DNA of 64,000 nt from Echiichthys vipera (taxonomy: Eukaryota > Chordata > Actinopteri > Perciformes > Trachinidae). The notes under the pieces were generated by a model. It worked only from the letters and a program-made list of their open reading frames with translations, did not search any database and was not told the DNA's origin. Positions within the stretch are counted from its first letter, which is position 1; every line of letters begins with the position of its first letter. The position numbers and the translations under genes were made by a program. Shown piece after piece: positions 47,491 through 59,559 of the stretch. The stretch lies in NCBI GenBank assembly GCA_963691815.1, contig OY829668.1, positions 13,426,643-13,490,642 on the forward strand, in the 5' to 3' direction.

Positions 47491-47894
47491 ACAGTATAGA
47501 GGGACGTGTATGAACGCAGTGAACGCGCCCCTCTGCTCTTCGTTCTTGTCTGACTCACACATTTGTGCTCGATGACTCATTCATATCTGCTGCAGAACAA
47601 AAACACTGAGATGGAACTCTGTTTTTGAGATAAACACCTGCGTGGTGAATGAAACAACATTCCTCTGCTCCCTGAGATCAGATGAAAGGAGAAGCCTCGT
47701 GTTGTTGACGGGAGGACAAATGTGTGCGGACAGCAGTTTTACAGGAGGATTAGGGTCGAATGGGCAAATGTCAGCAGTATTGATGTATTGATCAGGAACA
47801 ATATTGATGTCTCTTCTGCTAAGTTCTGCTCATTTATTCTAATGACCCGGAGTGTCTATGGGATGATGTGGTGTCTGTATATTAAATGGTAATA

Positions 47895-47945
47895 TGGAAT
47901 TATGAGGGTCTCCAGAATAGATCCTGGTGGGACACCAAAGTGTCA
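47895..47945 (-). pseudogene. LINE reverse-transcriptase fragment (HFGVPPGSILETL)
   Basis: Minus-strand frame HFGVPPGSILETL matches the GVPQGSxLGPLLF motif of non-LTR reverse transcriptases. Only about 50 bases are recognisable, so this is a deep relic. Confidence 0.45.
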
Positions 47946-47989
47946 AACAACAAGCAGAAGTAAAATATCACAAAGACCCAGAATGACTA

Positions 47990-50215
47990 AGAAACTAACA
48001 ACCACTAAAAGATGCAAAATGACTAAAAACAGATGCAAAACCACCATAAAAAGATGCTAAATGACTAAAATAGATGCAAAACCACCACAAAAAGATGCTA
48101 AATGACTAAAATAGATGCAAAACCACCACAAAAAGATGCAAAATGACTAAAATAGATGCAAAACCACCACAAAAATATGCAAAATGACTAAAAATAGATT
48201 TAATACCACCACAAAAAGATGCAAAATGACTAAAAATAGATGTAATACCACCACAAAAAGATGCAAAATGACTAAATATAGATGCAAAACCAGCACAAAA
48301 GGATGCAAACCCAGCACAAAAGATGCAAAATGACTAAAAATAAATCAAAAACCAGCACAAAAAGATGCAAAATGGCTTTAAATAGATGGAAACACCACAA
48401 AAAAATGCAAAATGAATAAAAATAGATGCAAAATCACCACAAAAAGAATTGCACTGACTAAAAATAGATGCAAAACCAGCACAAAAAGATGCAAAATGAC
48501 TAAAAATAGATACAAAATGACTAAGAATATATACAAAACTACCACAAAAGGCTAGAAAATGTCTAAAAATAGATGCAAAATGACTAAAATAGATGCAAAA
48601 CCACCACAAAAAGATGCAAAATGACTAAATATAGATACAAAATGACTAAGAATAGATACAAAACTACCACAAAAGAATGCAAAATGACTAAAAATAGATG
48701 CAAAACATAACAAAAAGATGCTTAATGACTAAAAATAGATGCAAAACATAACAAAAAGATGCTAAATGACTAAAATAGATGCAAACCACCACCAAAAGAT
48801 GCAAAATGAGTAAAAATAGATGCAGAACCACCACAAAAATATGCAAAATGACTAAAAATAGATTTAATACCACCACAAAAAGATGCAAAATGACTAAAAA
48901 TAGATGTAATACCACCACAAAAAGATGCAAAATGACTAAATATAGATGCAAAACCAGCACAAAAGGATGCAAACCCAGCACAAAAGATGCAAAATGACTA
49001 AAAATAAATCAAAAACCAGCACAAAAAGATGCAAAATGGCTTTAAATAGATGGAAACACCACAAAAAAATGCAAAATGAATAAAAATAGATGCAAAATCA
49101 CCACAAAAAGAATTGCACTGACTAAAAATAGATGCAAAACCAGCACAAAAAGATGCAAAATGACTAAAAATAGATACAAAATGACTAAGAATATATACAA
49201 AACTACCACAAAAGGCTAGAAAATGTCTAAAAATAGATGCAAAATGACTAAAATAGATGCAAAACCACCACAAAAAGATGCAAAATGACTAAATATAGAT
49301 ACAAAATGACTAAGAATAGATACAAAACTACCACAAAAGAATGCAAAATGACTAAAAATAGATGCAAAACATAACAAAAAGATGCTTAATGACTAAAAAT
49401 AGATGCAAAACATAACAAAAAGATGCTAAATGACTAAAATAGATGCAAACCACCACCAAAAGATGCAAAATGAGTAAAAATAGATGCAGAACCAGCAAAA
49501 AAATATGCAAAATGACTAAAAATAGATTTAATACCACCACAAAAAGATGCAAAATGACTAAAAATAGATGTAATACCACCACAAAAAGATGCAAAATGAC
49601 TAAATATAGATGCAAAACCAGCACAAAAGGATGCAAACCCAGCACAAAAGATGCAAAATGACTAAAAATAAATCAAAAACCAGCACAAAAAGATGCAAAA
49701 TGGCTTTAAATAGATGGAAACACCATAAAAAAATGCAAAATGAATAAAAATAGATGCAAAATCACCACAAAAAGAATTGCACTGACTAAAAATAGATGCA
49801 AAACCAGCACAAAAAGATGCAAAATGACTAAAAATAGATACAAAATGACTAAGAATATATACAAAACTACCACAAAAGGCTAGAAAATGTCTAAAAATAG
49901 ATGCAAAATGACTAAAATAGATGCAAAACCACCACAAAAAGATGCAAAATGACTAAATATAGATACAAAATGACTAAGAATAGATACAAAACTACCACAA
50001 AAGAATGCAAAATGACTAAAAATAGATGCAAAACATAACAAAAAGATGCTTAATGACTAAAAATAGATGCAAAACATAACAAAAAGATGCTAAATGACTA
50101 AAATAGATGCAAACCACCACCAAAAGATGCAAAATGAGTAAAAATAGATGCAGAACCAGCAAAAAAAGATGCAAAATGAGTAAAAATAGATCCAAAGACA
50201 GCACAAAAAGATGTC
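47990..50215 (-). repeat. TTTTGCATC array, reverse orientation, with a 664-bp higher-order triplication
   Basis: AAAATGACTAAAAATAGATG units of about 21 bp. From about 48160 to 50160 a 664-bp unit is repeated three times almost without change (identical frames at 48334, 48998 and 49662). Only a few substitutions separate copies, so the triplication is recent or homogenised. Confidence 0.93.
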
Positions 50216-51110
50216 GTCACAGAACTTACTTCAGTAAGAAATGCTGCTACACTTTACTGTACTTTACTGTAACTAACTTACTTCAGTAAGAAAGGCTGCT
50301 ACACTTCACTGTACTTTACTGTAACTAACTTACTTCAGTAAGAAAGGCTGCTACACTTCACTGTTCTTTACTGTAACTAACTTACTTCAGTAAGAAATGC
50401 TGCTACACTTCACTGTACTTTACTGTAACTAACTTACTTCAGTAAGAAATGCTGCTACACTTTACTGTACTTTACTGTAACTAACTTACTTCAGTAAGAA
50501 ATGCTGCTACACTTTACTGTACTTTACTGTAACTAACTTACTTCAGTAAGAAATGCTGCTACACTTCACTGTACTTTACTGTAACTAACTTACTTCAGTA
50601 AGAAAGGCTGCTACACTTCACTGTACTTTACTGTAACTAACTTACTTCAGTTAGAAATGCTGCTACACTTCACTGTGCTTTACTGTAACTAACTTACTTC
50701 AGTAAGAAATGCTGCTACACTTCACTGTACTTTACTGTAACTTACTTACTTCAGTAAGAAAGGCTGCTACACTTCACTGTACTTTACTGTAACTAACTTA
50801 CTTCAGTAAGAAATGCTGCTACACTTCACTGTGCTTTACTGTAACTAACTTACTTCAGTTAGAAATGCTGCTACACTTCACTGTACTTTACTGTAACTAA
50901 CTTACTTCAGTAAGAAAGGCTGCTACACTTCACTGTACTTTACTGTAACTAACTTACTTCAGTAAGAAATGCTGCTACACTTCACTGTACTTTACTGTAA
51001 CTAACTTACTTCAGTAAGAAATGCTGCTACACTTCACTGTACTTTACTGTAACTAACTTACTTCAGTAAGAAAGGCTGCTACACTTCACTGTACTTTACT
51101 GTCACTTAAA
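50216..51110 (+). repeat. 52-bp minisatellite AACTTACTTCAGTAAGAAAT type
   Basis: About 17 units of 52 bp: AACTTACTTCAGTAAGAAAT, GCTGCTACACTTCACTGTAC, TTTACTGTAACT. Each contains the inverted pair ACTTACT...AGTAAG. It abuts the TTTTGCATC array directly. From 51110 to 52040 the sequence is AT-rich intergenic DNA; nothing is called. Confidence 0.95.
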
Positions 51111-52041
51111 TGCTGCTACATTTTTAAGGAAATGCTGCTACATTTTTAACATTGTTTCAATTATCGCTCCTTCTCACTTATTCAGTTCGTACTTATTTTA
51201 TTTCAATCTGCTGCTAAACTGCACAGTGCGTATTGTTGTTTATTGTATAAACCTACGCTTAACCACAATGTCTGTTGCACTCTGTCACACTTAGTTATTG
51301 TTTGATTTATTTGACGTTAGCTTTATTTTGATTTGATTATGTTAGCTTAATGTCACTCTGATCCTTTCCAACCTTTGTATTGAATATGTTGCACAATAAT
51401 TTCCCTCGGGATCTTGAATCTTGAATAAACTTAGCAATAACACTACTAACTGGGTATATATTATGCAGTATTGTAAAATGTACTTCTTAAGCCTCTTCTC
51501 CAGTAAACCTCTATTCGTCCTCTGAACACACTGGCGTACATGTTTATTATTACACTACCGACCTGTGGGTTCGATCCCGCTCAGCATCCGTACAGGTCGA
51601 CTTGTTTCATATTTACTGTAACTTTACTTAATATAACTTTATAGAAGTGGAATTAACTCCTTCGGAATGGCACGAGGTGCAGGAAAACTGTGCAGGGACA
51701 TAAAACGCTTGTACGGTAACATCTTACCAGCAGGATCGAAAAGATGGAGGATGTGGATGATATCTCTTTCGACGCATTTTACCAAGAATAGGGATTTGTT
51801 TCTTCTAAGAACATTGCATTTATTCCAAAGGAGGTGTTTGTTGATTAAATTTTGACAGTTTGATTGGTAATCTATTATTGTATATGTATATATGCATACA
51901 TGTATGTACCATCTAATGTCACAACCAACCCCGCTCTCCCCTACAGCACAGTGTGTGTGCGTATGTGTGTTTTCTGGTGCGTAATGCGCCATGTGGCCTC
52001 ATTTCTGTGCGCCCACCAATGAGAACAGGAGAGGGAAGACC

Positions 52042-52043
<2 letters not shown>

Positions 52044-52128
<85 letters not shown>
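52044..52128. repeat. (GT)n microsatellite upstream of a GC-rich segment
   Basis: Pure GT run of about 80 bases ending just before a (CAG/CGG)-rich stretch. Confidence 0.96.
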
Positions 52129-52129
<1 letters not shown>

Positions 52130-52640
52130 TTTGGCCGCAGCAGCAGTAGCAGCAGCAGCAGCGGCGGCGGCAGCAGCACGGTCCTGTACTCCTCCACATC
52201 CCCGTGAGTACCTTTTCACACCTGCCCGTGTCTTTGGTGCTGGCTCCTCCCGTTCAGAACCTCGTTGGAAAAAGAGTCCATTTAAGGTTCCGTTTATCGT
52301 TGTACTCGCGTCGCGTTAGAAAGCAACGCGGTTCACGAGGCACGGCACGGAAACGTTTTAACGCGCGCGTGTGTCCGGTGGGAAGCGGCGGGTTAAAACG
52401 CGACTTCGCTCCGAGGCTAAACCCGTGAATAAAACAGGTGATTGAAAAGAGAAGAAGGTGAATGACTGGGTCTGCGCCTGCGGTGTGTGCGCGAGCTCTG
52501 CGCCGAATTGAAGCCCCAGTCCGATTGAATACATCAGACTCTTTAAATTATAATTATAAAACATGATTTAGCAGAAAAACACGATTTTCCTTAAATTCAC
52601 GTTTTTTCCCGTTGAGTCCGGCGCGTCTTTTTCTTGACGC
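52130..52640 (+). promoter_or_regulatory. Candidate CpG-rich promoter and 5' UTR exon of a gene running right
   Basis: GCAGCAGCAGCAGCGGCGGC and CAGCACGGTCCTGTACTCC end at a strong donor CCCC/GTGAGTACC (exon end 52203). The next 430 bases are rich in CpG (TCGCGTCGCG, AACGCGCGCG, CGGCGCG), unlike the AT-rich surroundings. I take this as a first noncoding exon and CpG island. The downstream exons are not identified; the candidate at 62725 is one possibility. Confidence 0.45.
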
Positions 52641-53233
52641 GGCGAGCACGACTCCTGAAACATCCACTGTGCGTTTCTCTCTATATGCAGCACGATCAGT
52701 TATATAATTATAATAAGGGATTTATTAAGGGCTGTATCACACAAAAGGACACCATAATTAACACACATTTATATTCCTGTAAAACACGTTCATCTGGATT
52801 TATATTTATTGTTTTATTAATTTTATTATCAGTGGAAATACTAGAATAAATATAATAAAACAGGGAAACAGGTTTGTGTTGGTGCTGTTGTAGGAAACTG
52901 GTTAAATGACTTCATTCATCAGCAGAAGATGGAAGTTTCCACTAAATAAGAGATGATTAAGATGATGTTTATTATTCATTTAAAATATATCTGTAAAAAT
53001 ATTTGTTTTTAGGACAATAATTGAACCAAACCAGTGTCACGGAGGACTTTGATACCGACTCACATCCTGATTGATTTCATGTCATTTATTTATGTTCTGA
53101 CAGGTCAAACTAGAAAATCAGATAAAGCTCTACTAGTTCATCTCTGTGGGTTAACTTTGTGTTTTATAAAAGCGAGTCAGCTGATAAGAAGAGAATATAT
53201 TGTATCATCCACCGTCATCACAACTGCATCCCT

Positions 53234-53345
53234 TTATTCAATTCAATTCAATTCAATTCAATTCAAAAAACTTTATTTGTCCCCGGGGGGCAATTCAGGG
53301 CACACAGAGCAGCAAATAACCACAGTGCAACTATACAAAAACATT
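53234..53345. mobile_element. (TTCAA)n plus retroelement-like tail
   Basis: TTCAATTCAATTCAATTCAA followed by CTTTATTTGTCCCCGGGGGG and CAATTCAGGGCACACAGAGC. The CTTTATT-GTCCCC-GGGGG block recurs at 26375-26396. It is typical of 3' ends of dispersed fish retroelements. Class not settled. Confidence 0.5.
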
Positions 53346-53384
53346 TTAACCTAACAACAAGAATAAAGTGTAAATGGTCATCTT

Positions 53385-53995
53385 ACATCATATTTTGCCA
53401 TTTTGCATCCCTCTGTAGTCGTTTTTGCTTGAATTTGTAGCCATTTTGCATCCTTTTATAGTAATTCTGCATCATATTTTGTATCCCTTTGTAGTTGTTT
53501 TGCATGAACTTGTAGCCATCTTGCATGAACTTGTAGCCATCTTGCATTCTTTTATGGCCATTCTGCGTCATATTTGCCAAATGCATTATGGTCATATTTT
53601 GCCATTTTGCATGCCTTTTGTAGTCGTTTTGCTTGAATTTGTAGCCATTTTGAATCTCTTTATGGTCATTCTGAATCATATTTTGCCATTTCGCATCTCA
53701 TTGAAGTCGTTTTGCATGAATTTTTAGCCATTTTGCATAATTTTATGGTCGTTCTGCATCATATGTTTGCCATTTTTAATCTCTCTGTAGTTGTTTGCCT
53801 GAATTTCTAGCCATTTTGCATCCTTTTATAGTCATTCAGCATCATATTATCTATTTTGCATCCCTTTGTAGTAATTTTGCATGAATTTGTAGCCATTTGG
53901 CATCCCTTTATAGTCGTTCTGCATCATAATTTGCATCCCTTTATAGTCATTATGCATCTATTTTGTTATTGTTCATCCCTTTTGCATTTTTTGGC
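53385..53995 (+). repeat. TTTTGCATC array variant (GCATGAATTTGTAGCC)
   Basis: Units of ATTTTGCATCC...TAGTC mix with GCATGAATTTGTAGCCATTT. Irregular, about 600 bases. From 54000 to 54850 the sequence is intergenic, with a dispersed-repeat tail at 54275-54400 (CTTTATTTGTATCGCACC, CCCAAGTGCTTTACAACA). Confidence 0.85.
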
Positions 53996-54854
53996 AACTA
54001 TTTTAGTCGTCTTCACCCTCAGACGTATCGTGCTGCTGCTGCGACCAACGCACTCTTTCACCTCCAGGATTCAGTCAGACGCGTTTACGGGAAGAAACTG
54101 TAAAAACTGTCGCTCTCATCACAGCATTTTACTGACCTCGTCTTATTTTCATGAGCCGATTTGACTGCAAACTCAGTCATTAATAGAACTTAAATGTAAT
54201 CGTTCAATGCATTTGCAAGTAAATGTAATGTTAAAGAAAAAACAAAGTGTTTATTAATAATTATAATAATAATAATAAACTTTATTTGTATCGCACCTTT
54301 CATACACGAAGTGCAGCCCCAAGTGCTTTACAACAAAGTAATGACATGCACCGAGGGCTTCACATTAAAAAGAGACAGAATGAACAATAGAACAGGTATA
54401 AATATGCCAAATTATGAGGATAAGATAAACGACAGATTACCCACAGATTACCAAAAAGAATAGAATAGAAATAAAGTTCAGTTAAAACTGGGTAGAGAGG
54501 AGCAGGGTACGTTCAAAGCTAAAGTGAAGGGGTCGGTTTTTAGCAGCATGGGTGCACAAAGTGGACGCGCGGCTGTTTGTTGCAGTGAGTCCTGTCCTTT
54601 TTTTTTGTCTCTGTCGTCTCAGAATGAACGAGTGAAAGCAGCGTTCAGAGACGACATGTTTTCACACGTTTGGGTTTGTTTGGATCAAACCAGAGCCGGG
54701 GATTGTTGGAGCAGTTTAAAGACACTTTTGATGAGGTTGACTCAGTTCAGTGCAGTTTGAATGAAGCGTGATCTTCACGATGGGCAGAGAATTAAAATCA
54801 GTGTTTTTCTCTATAAGGGCTGGTGTTTTGTGGTGAGCATATAACAGCTTTCTT

Positions 54855-55670
54855 TACAATGGCAAATGACTACAAAGTGATGCAAAATGACAAAAAATGC
54901 ATGCAAAACAACTGCAAAGGGATGCAAAATGACAAAAAAACAGGAAAAACTACTACAAAGGGATGCAACATGACACAAAAACATGGAAAGCGACTACAAA
55001 GGGATGCAAAATAAGAAAAAATACATGGAAAACAACTACAAAGGGATGCAAAATTCCCAAAAATACATGGAAAACAACTGCAAAGGGATGCAAAGCAACA
55101 AAAATATATGCAAAACAACTATTAAGGCATGCAAAATGACAAAAACACATGGTAAACGACTGCAAAGGGATGCAAAATGACAAAAACTCATGGAAAACAA
55201 CTGCAAAGGGATGCAAAATGACAAAAACACATGGAAAACAACTGCAAAGGGATGCAAAATGACAAACAATACATGGAAAGCAACTGCAACGGGATGCAAA
55301 ATGACAAAAATACATTGCAAACAAAAGGGATGCAAAATGACAAAAAAACATGGAAAACGACTGCAAAGGGATGCAAAATGACCAAAACAAAACCCATTGA
55401 CAACGACTACAGAGGGATGCAAAATGACAAAAATATATGCAAAAAACTATAAAGGGATGCAAAATGACAAAAAATACACGGAAAAACGACTAAAAAGGGA
55501 TGCAAAAATGTACATGGAAAACGACTACAAAGGGATGCAAAATGACAAAAATACATTGAAAACAAAAGGGATGCAAAATGACAAAAAATACATGGAAAAT
55601 TGCTACAAAGGGATGCAAAATGATGAAAAATACATGGAGAACAACTGCTAAGGGATGCAAAATGCCTAAA
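54855..55670 (-). repeat. TTTTGCATC array, reverse orientation (ATGCAAAATGACAAAA)
   Basis: About 20 units near 41 bp: AAAGGGATGCAAAATGACAA and AAACATGGAAAACGACTAC. Reading frames in it (GMQNDKK) are artefacts. From 55670 to 56490 I see nothing definite. Confidence 0.9.
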
Positions 55671-56489
55671 ACCAGCTGCAACTCTTTTATTTGGTGAGTC
55701 TTTGAACAGTTGGAAAACAAATCTATAGAGACTGAGTTTTACTCAGTTTCTGTTCAGTTTGAGTCTTTCTACGTTTGTCCGCGGGGTAAAATTTATGTTT
55801 TTTTCCATGGAGTCTGATGGTTTAGATGTTTCTTTTCACACGTTAACTTCACCTCGGTACGTTTTTATTTGGAGGGATTTGCTTCAACGTGAGTTCAGGG
55901 AACTAACAACCAACTTTAAACGCCTCATGGTGCATTTAGGTGCAGCTCAGAGAAGCGTGAACTGTTGTTTTTAGTGTTTTTTGTACCAGGTTGAATGAAC
56001 CCAGTTTTTTTGGGGGGCCAGAGGACTTTTATTTTCGAACGCAGGAGTTTAAAGTTCTGCTGCGGTGTCTGAAAGAGTCCGGAGGTGTTGATCCGTATCT
56101 GTAAATGTATCACACTCGTCTCCTGTTCTCCGTCTTCAGACTTTTCTCCGTGTCGATAATAACTTCTGCTGCCTCAGTTTCTGAGACGCTGATGTCCCAG
56201 AATCCTCCGACCGGAGTCAGCGTTCTCCTCCGCGGAGGTCGCTTTAACATTTCATCGTCTCGTTCGATCAATGCTCGCAGCCTCCTCCCTCTCCACTTGT
56301 TCTCTTTATGTGTTTTCATTTACGGGGACGTGTAGACGGAAAACACAGAGACATGAATAAAACGCATGAAGTCACAGAATCGTTGAAGTTAAAGCTGCGT
56401 CCAAAACCTTAAAATAAAGGAAACGAATCAGCAGCACGGATGTGTAAAAGGACTGGATACAGCTCTGTTCGTTCCTGACTCCACTTTCA

Positions 56490-57320
56490 GTCATTTAACA
56501 TCTATTTCCAATTATTTTTCCATCTCTGGGATTGTTGTACATCTATTTTAAGTCCTTTTTTATCCCTTTGTAGTCATTTTGCATCTATTTTTCATCATTC
56601 TGCATCCCTTTGCAGCCATTTTAGATGGTTTTAGTCATTTTGCATCACTTTGCAGTTGTTTTGCATCTATTTTTCATCATTTAGCTTCCCGTTGTAATTG
56701 TTTTACATATATTTTTCATAATTTTGCATCCCTTTATAGTCATTCTGCATCCATTTGTAGTCGTTCACCATGTATTTTTAGTCATTTTGCATCCCTTTGC
56801 AGCCTTTTTAGATGATTTTAGTAATTTTGCATCGCTTTGCAGTTGTTTTGCATCTATTTTTCATCATTTTACATTCCTTTGTAGTCATTTTTGAATCCCT
56901 TCCTAGTCATTTTGCATGACTTAGTAGTTGTTTTCCATTTATTTTTAGTCATTTGGCATCCCTTAGTTATTTTTCATGTAGTTTAAGTCATTTAGCCTTC
57001 CTTTGTAGTCATTTTGCATCCATTTGTTATCATTTAGCATCCCTTTGCAGTCATTTTGCATGACTTTTTCGATGTAAAACCACTGCAAAGGGATGCCAAA
57101 TGACTGCAAATAGACGGAATGGTCAACAAAATAGTAGTAAAACCACCAAGAATATAACAGCACTTTCTGCTGTCAGATGTCACAAATTATCTCATAATTG
57201 CAACTTTTTATGTGTGGCTATAAATGATTATTTATTTATTATACGAGGGGAATAAAATCTAAAAGATCATGCAAAAATAACCACAAAGGGATGCCGAATG
57301 ATGAAAAATAGATGTAAAAC
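56490..57320 (+). repeat. TTTTGCATC array switching orientation at its right end
   Basis: Plus-oriented units (TTTTGCATCCCTTTGTAGTC) run to about 57070. Then AAACCACTGCAAAGGGATGC shows the reverse orientation, which resumes weakly at 57280-57320. The flip makes a local inverted repeat. Confidence 0.85.
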
Positions 57321-57536
57321 AATGACGGACATGATGTGTCTGCATCAGTTTTTATTATTATTATTATTGTTATTATAATTTTGATGCGTCTGTTTTAATA
57401 CGTGTGAAAGCAAAACAACAAAATGAGGGTGAATCTCTTCATGTTGCGTTCAAAGACTCTGTGAATGTAAGCGATCCTGCGGTCGATGTGTTGTGACGTT
57501 GAAGGTCGCAGGACCGTGACCCCCTTGAGCGCTCAC

Positions 57537-57628
57537 CGACCCCCAGGCCCCGACGAGGCGCCGCTGACACCGCAGTATAACGTTTAGCGTCCCCTCGGCC
57601 CGGCTGCTCCAGTCCAGACGGACGTTTC
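57537..57628 (-). CDS. Candidate coding exon, minus strand (NVRLDWSSRAEGTLNV)
   Basis: Within a GC-rich island in AT-rich DNA. On the minus strand CTTCCTGTGTCAG precedes, and TCG/GTGAGC follows, a 92-nt open segment: NVRLDWSSRAEGTLNVILRC then QRRLVGAWGS. The frame is in fact open for 99 codons (57450-57749). I do not recognise the product. Codon bias and splice signals favour an exon, but no partner exon is identified. Alternatively it is a chance GC-rich open frame. Confidence 0.3.
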
Positions 57629-58179
57629 CTGACACAGGAAGAGACAGACGATCGAAGTCAACCGCCCCCCGGGGAACCAAAGCTCCCAACATGGAGACAG
57701 AAATGATAAGAGACGCGCCTTTATTGTGAAGGAGCCCACACACACTCATTCAGGTCGCCAAAATAAAAGGACATCCTCAGAGTTTTATTTTACAACGACA
57801 CATTTATAATTTGATGTATGGAAGCCCAGAGGGGCCCTAATTAAATTAATTATATAAACTTGAATATATGATATATTATATATATATATAAATATATAGT
57901 TATTATAATTTTAATAGATAGTATGTGTCATATTTGAGTAAAATTGAGAAATAAAAACAATAACCCAATTTTCATATTCACATACTCATATTGGCGTTCT
58001 ATGACCATGTTAAAAATGTAATGTTAAATGAAATAATTAAAACGTTATGCCAACAACAACATTATTAAAGGTTAAATAAAAAAGATTCAATAGAGTTGTT
58101 TTCCACATGAAAAATGCGATTTGAAGATAAAAAAATAAAAATTGAACATTTAATTTCATTTTTTTTGCAACAATTTAAT

Positions 58180-58435
58180 TTCATCAAGGTCATTTTGCAT
58201 CCTTTTTTAGTGGTTTTACATATTTTTTATCCATTAGCTCTATTTTGTAGTCATATTGCATCCCTATGTAGTCATTTAATGTAGAGTTTTTAGACACTTT
58301 GCATCCCTTTGTAGTGGTTTTACATATTTATTTAGCCATTAGCTCTATTTTGTAGTCATTTTGCATCCCTTTGTAGTAGTTTTTGTGTATTTTTGGTCAT
58401 TTTGTGTCCATTTGTAGTCATTTTACCTCTGACAC
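58180..58435 (+). repeat. TTTTGCATC array variant
   Basis: GTCATTTTGCATCCCTTTGT and TTACATATTTTTTATCCATT units, with a duplicated block at 58189-58260 and 58297-58370. From 57770 to 58180 and from 58435 to 58590 nothing else is recognised. Confidence 0.8.
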
Positions 58436-58599
58436 TTTGGGCCTGGAGCCTCGCCCTTGTCCTCCCCCCAAAGAACAGCCTCTGAAAATATGCAAATGTG
58501 GTAAAAAGTAGGTTACGGACGTCCTCCCCCTCCCCCGTGAGTTCGCTCCTCAGCCGTCTGAGCTGTGGGATCTGGAGAAAGGAATTTATATATATTTAT

Positions 58600-58790
58600 T
58601 TCAATTCAATTCAATTCAATTTTATTTATAGTGCCAAATCATAACAAAAGTTATCTCAGGACACTTTACAGAGTAGGTAAAGACCACACTCTATGATAAA
58701 CAAAGACCCAACAATTCCCCCGTGGAGTACGGTGGCAACGAAAACCTTCCCTATAACAGACAGGAACGTCAGACAGACCCAGCTCTGTGG
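58600..58790 (+). mobile_element. Dispersed repeat (same family as 20577-20895)
   Basis: ATTCAATTCAATTCAATTTT, then GTGCCAAATCATAACAAAAG, TCTCAGGACACTTTACAGAG and TAGGTAAAGACCACACTC, CCCAACAATTCCCCC, GGCAACGAAAACCTTCCC. Order and content match the copy in plcd4 intron 9. From 58800 to 59550 nothing is called. Confidence 0.65.
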
Positions 58791-59559
58791 AGGACGCACT
58801 GTCTGCACCAACTAAATGTAAAAGTAGATGTAAATGTACTGCAGTGAGCGACGGAGAGTGAGCTGTACCCAACGTGCCGTTCCGCGGTATAACAGTTCAT
58901 AGAGGTCCCCTTAAAATACACAACACAGTGTGTACATATCTCATTACTAATGAAAAATGTTCTGTAGATCTCAAGAGCTCGCCATCGACCCTCAGCAATA
59001 GCCCACACCTGCAAAGTGTGAAGTCGATTCGATGAATGTTTGTTGATGATATCTACGTTTTAACAATGCGTTGTACAATTGTAATAACCCGGCAAGTATA
59101 AGTTGGATTACTTTTCTAAACGTGTGGTTATGTCAAGTTAATAAGATGCTTTAGAGTGGGCGTTAGAACAAATCTGATCGGGGAGCAACTCCACCCGTCC
59201 GTATAAATGCTTAATAACCAACAACTCAGATTTCACTCACACATGCCGACAAACATTTAGACAGACAGGTCCGATAACCATCGAAACATTTGGCGTAATG
59301 AATCATGGAAGCCAATGCCGGCATCGAAGGTGAATTAATACACGTCTTATTGCAGATAATAAAAATGTACAATCAGCACCCGAAAAAGGACTCGGCTGAA
59401 GCCAAGGCTTGTTTTTGCCTGTCCTATACAATCCAATAAAATAAGTAACCCAGAACATCAGCAGCACAAAAAAGAAATGAAAAATAAAGAATAATAAGTC
59501 ATTCGTCTAAATTATAATCCTTATTTGTTTACATTTAAATCATTTTGCATAGTAATCTT

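Noticed and set aside
48334..49937. Hydrophobic frames (HFASIF, LFLVILHLF) repeated across the 664-bp units, looking like membrane proteins
   Set aside because: Translation of TTTTGCATC units; identical hydrophobic frames arise at every array of this family, in either orientation.
50216..51110. Regular 52-bp repeat resembling a CRISPR array
   Set aside because: Units are contiguous with no unique spacers, no cas genes, and the genome is vertebrate.
51661..51860. Frame MARGAGKLCRDIKRLYG as a possible small gene
   Set aside because: Short, no recognised family, no splice or poly(A) support, and stops soon after; insufficient evidence.
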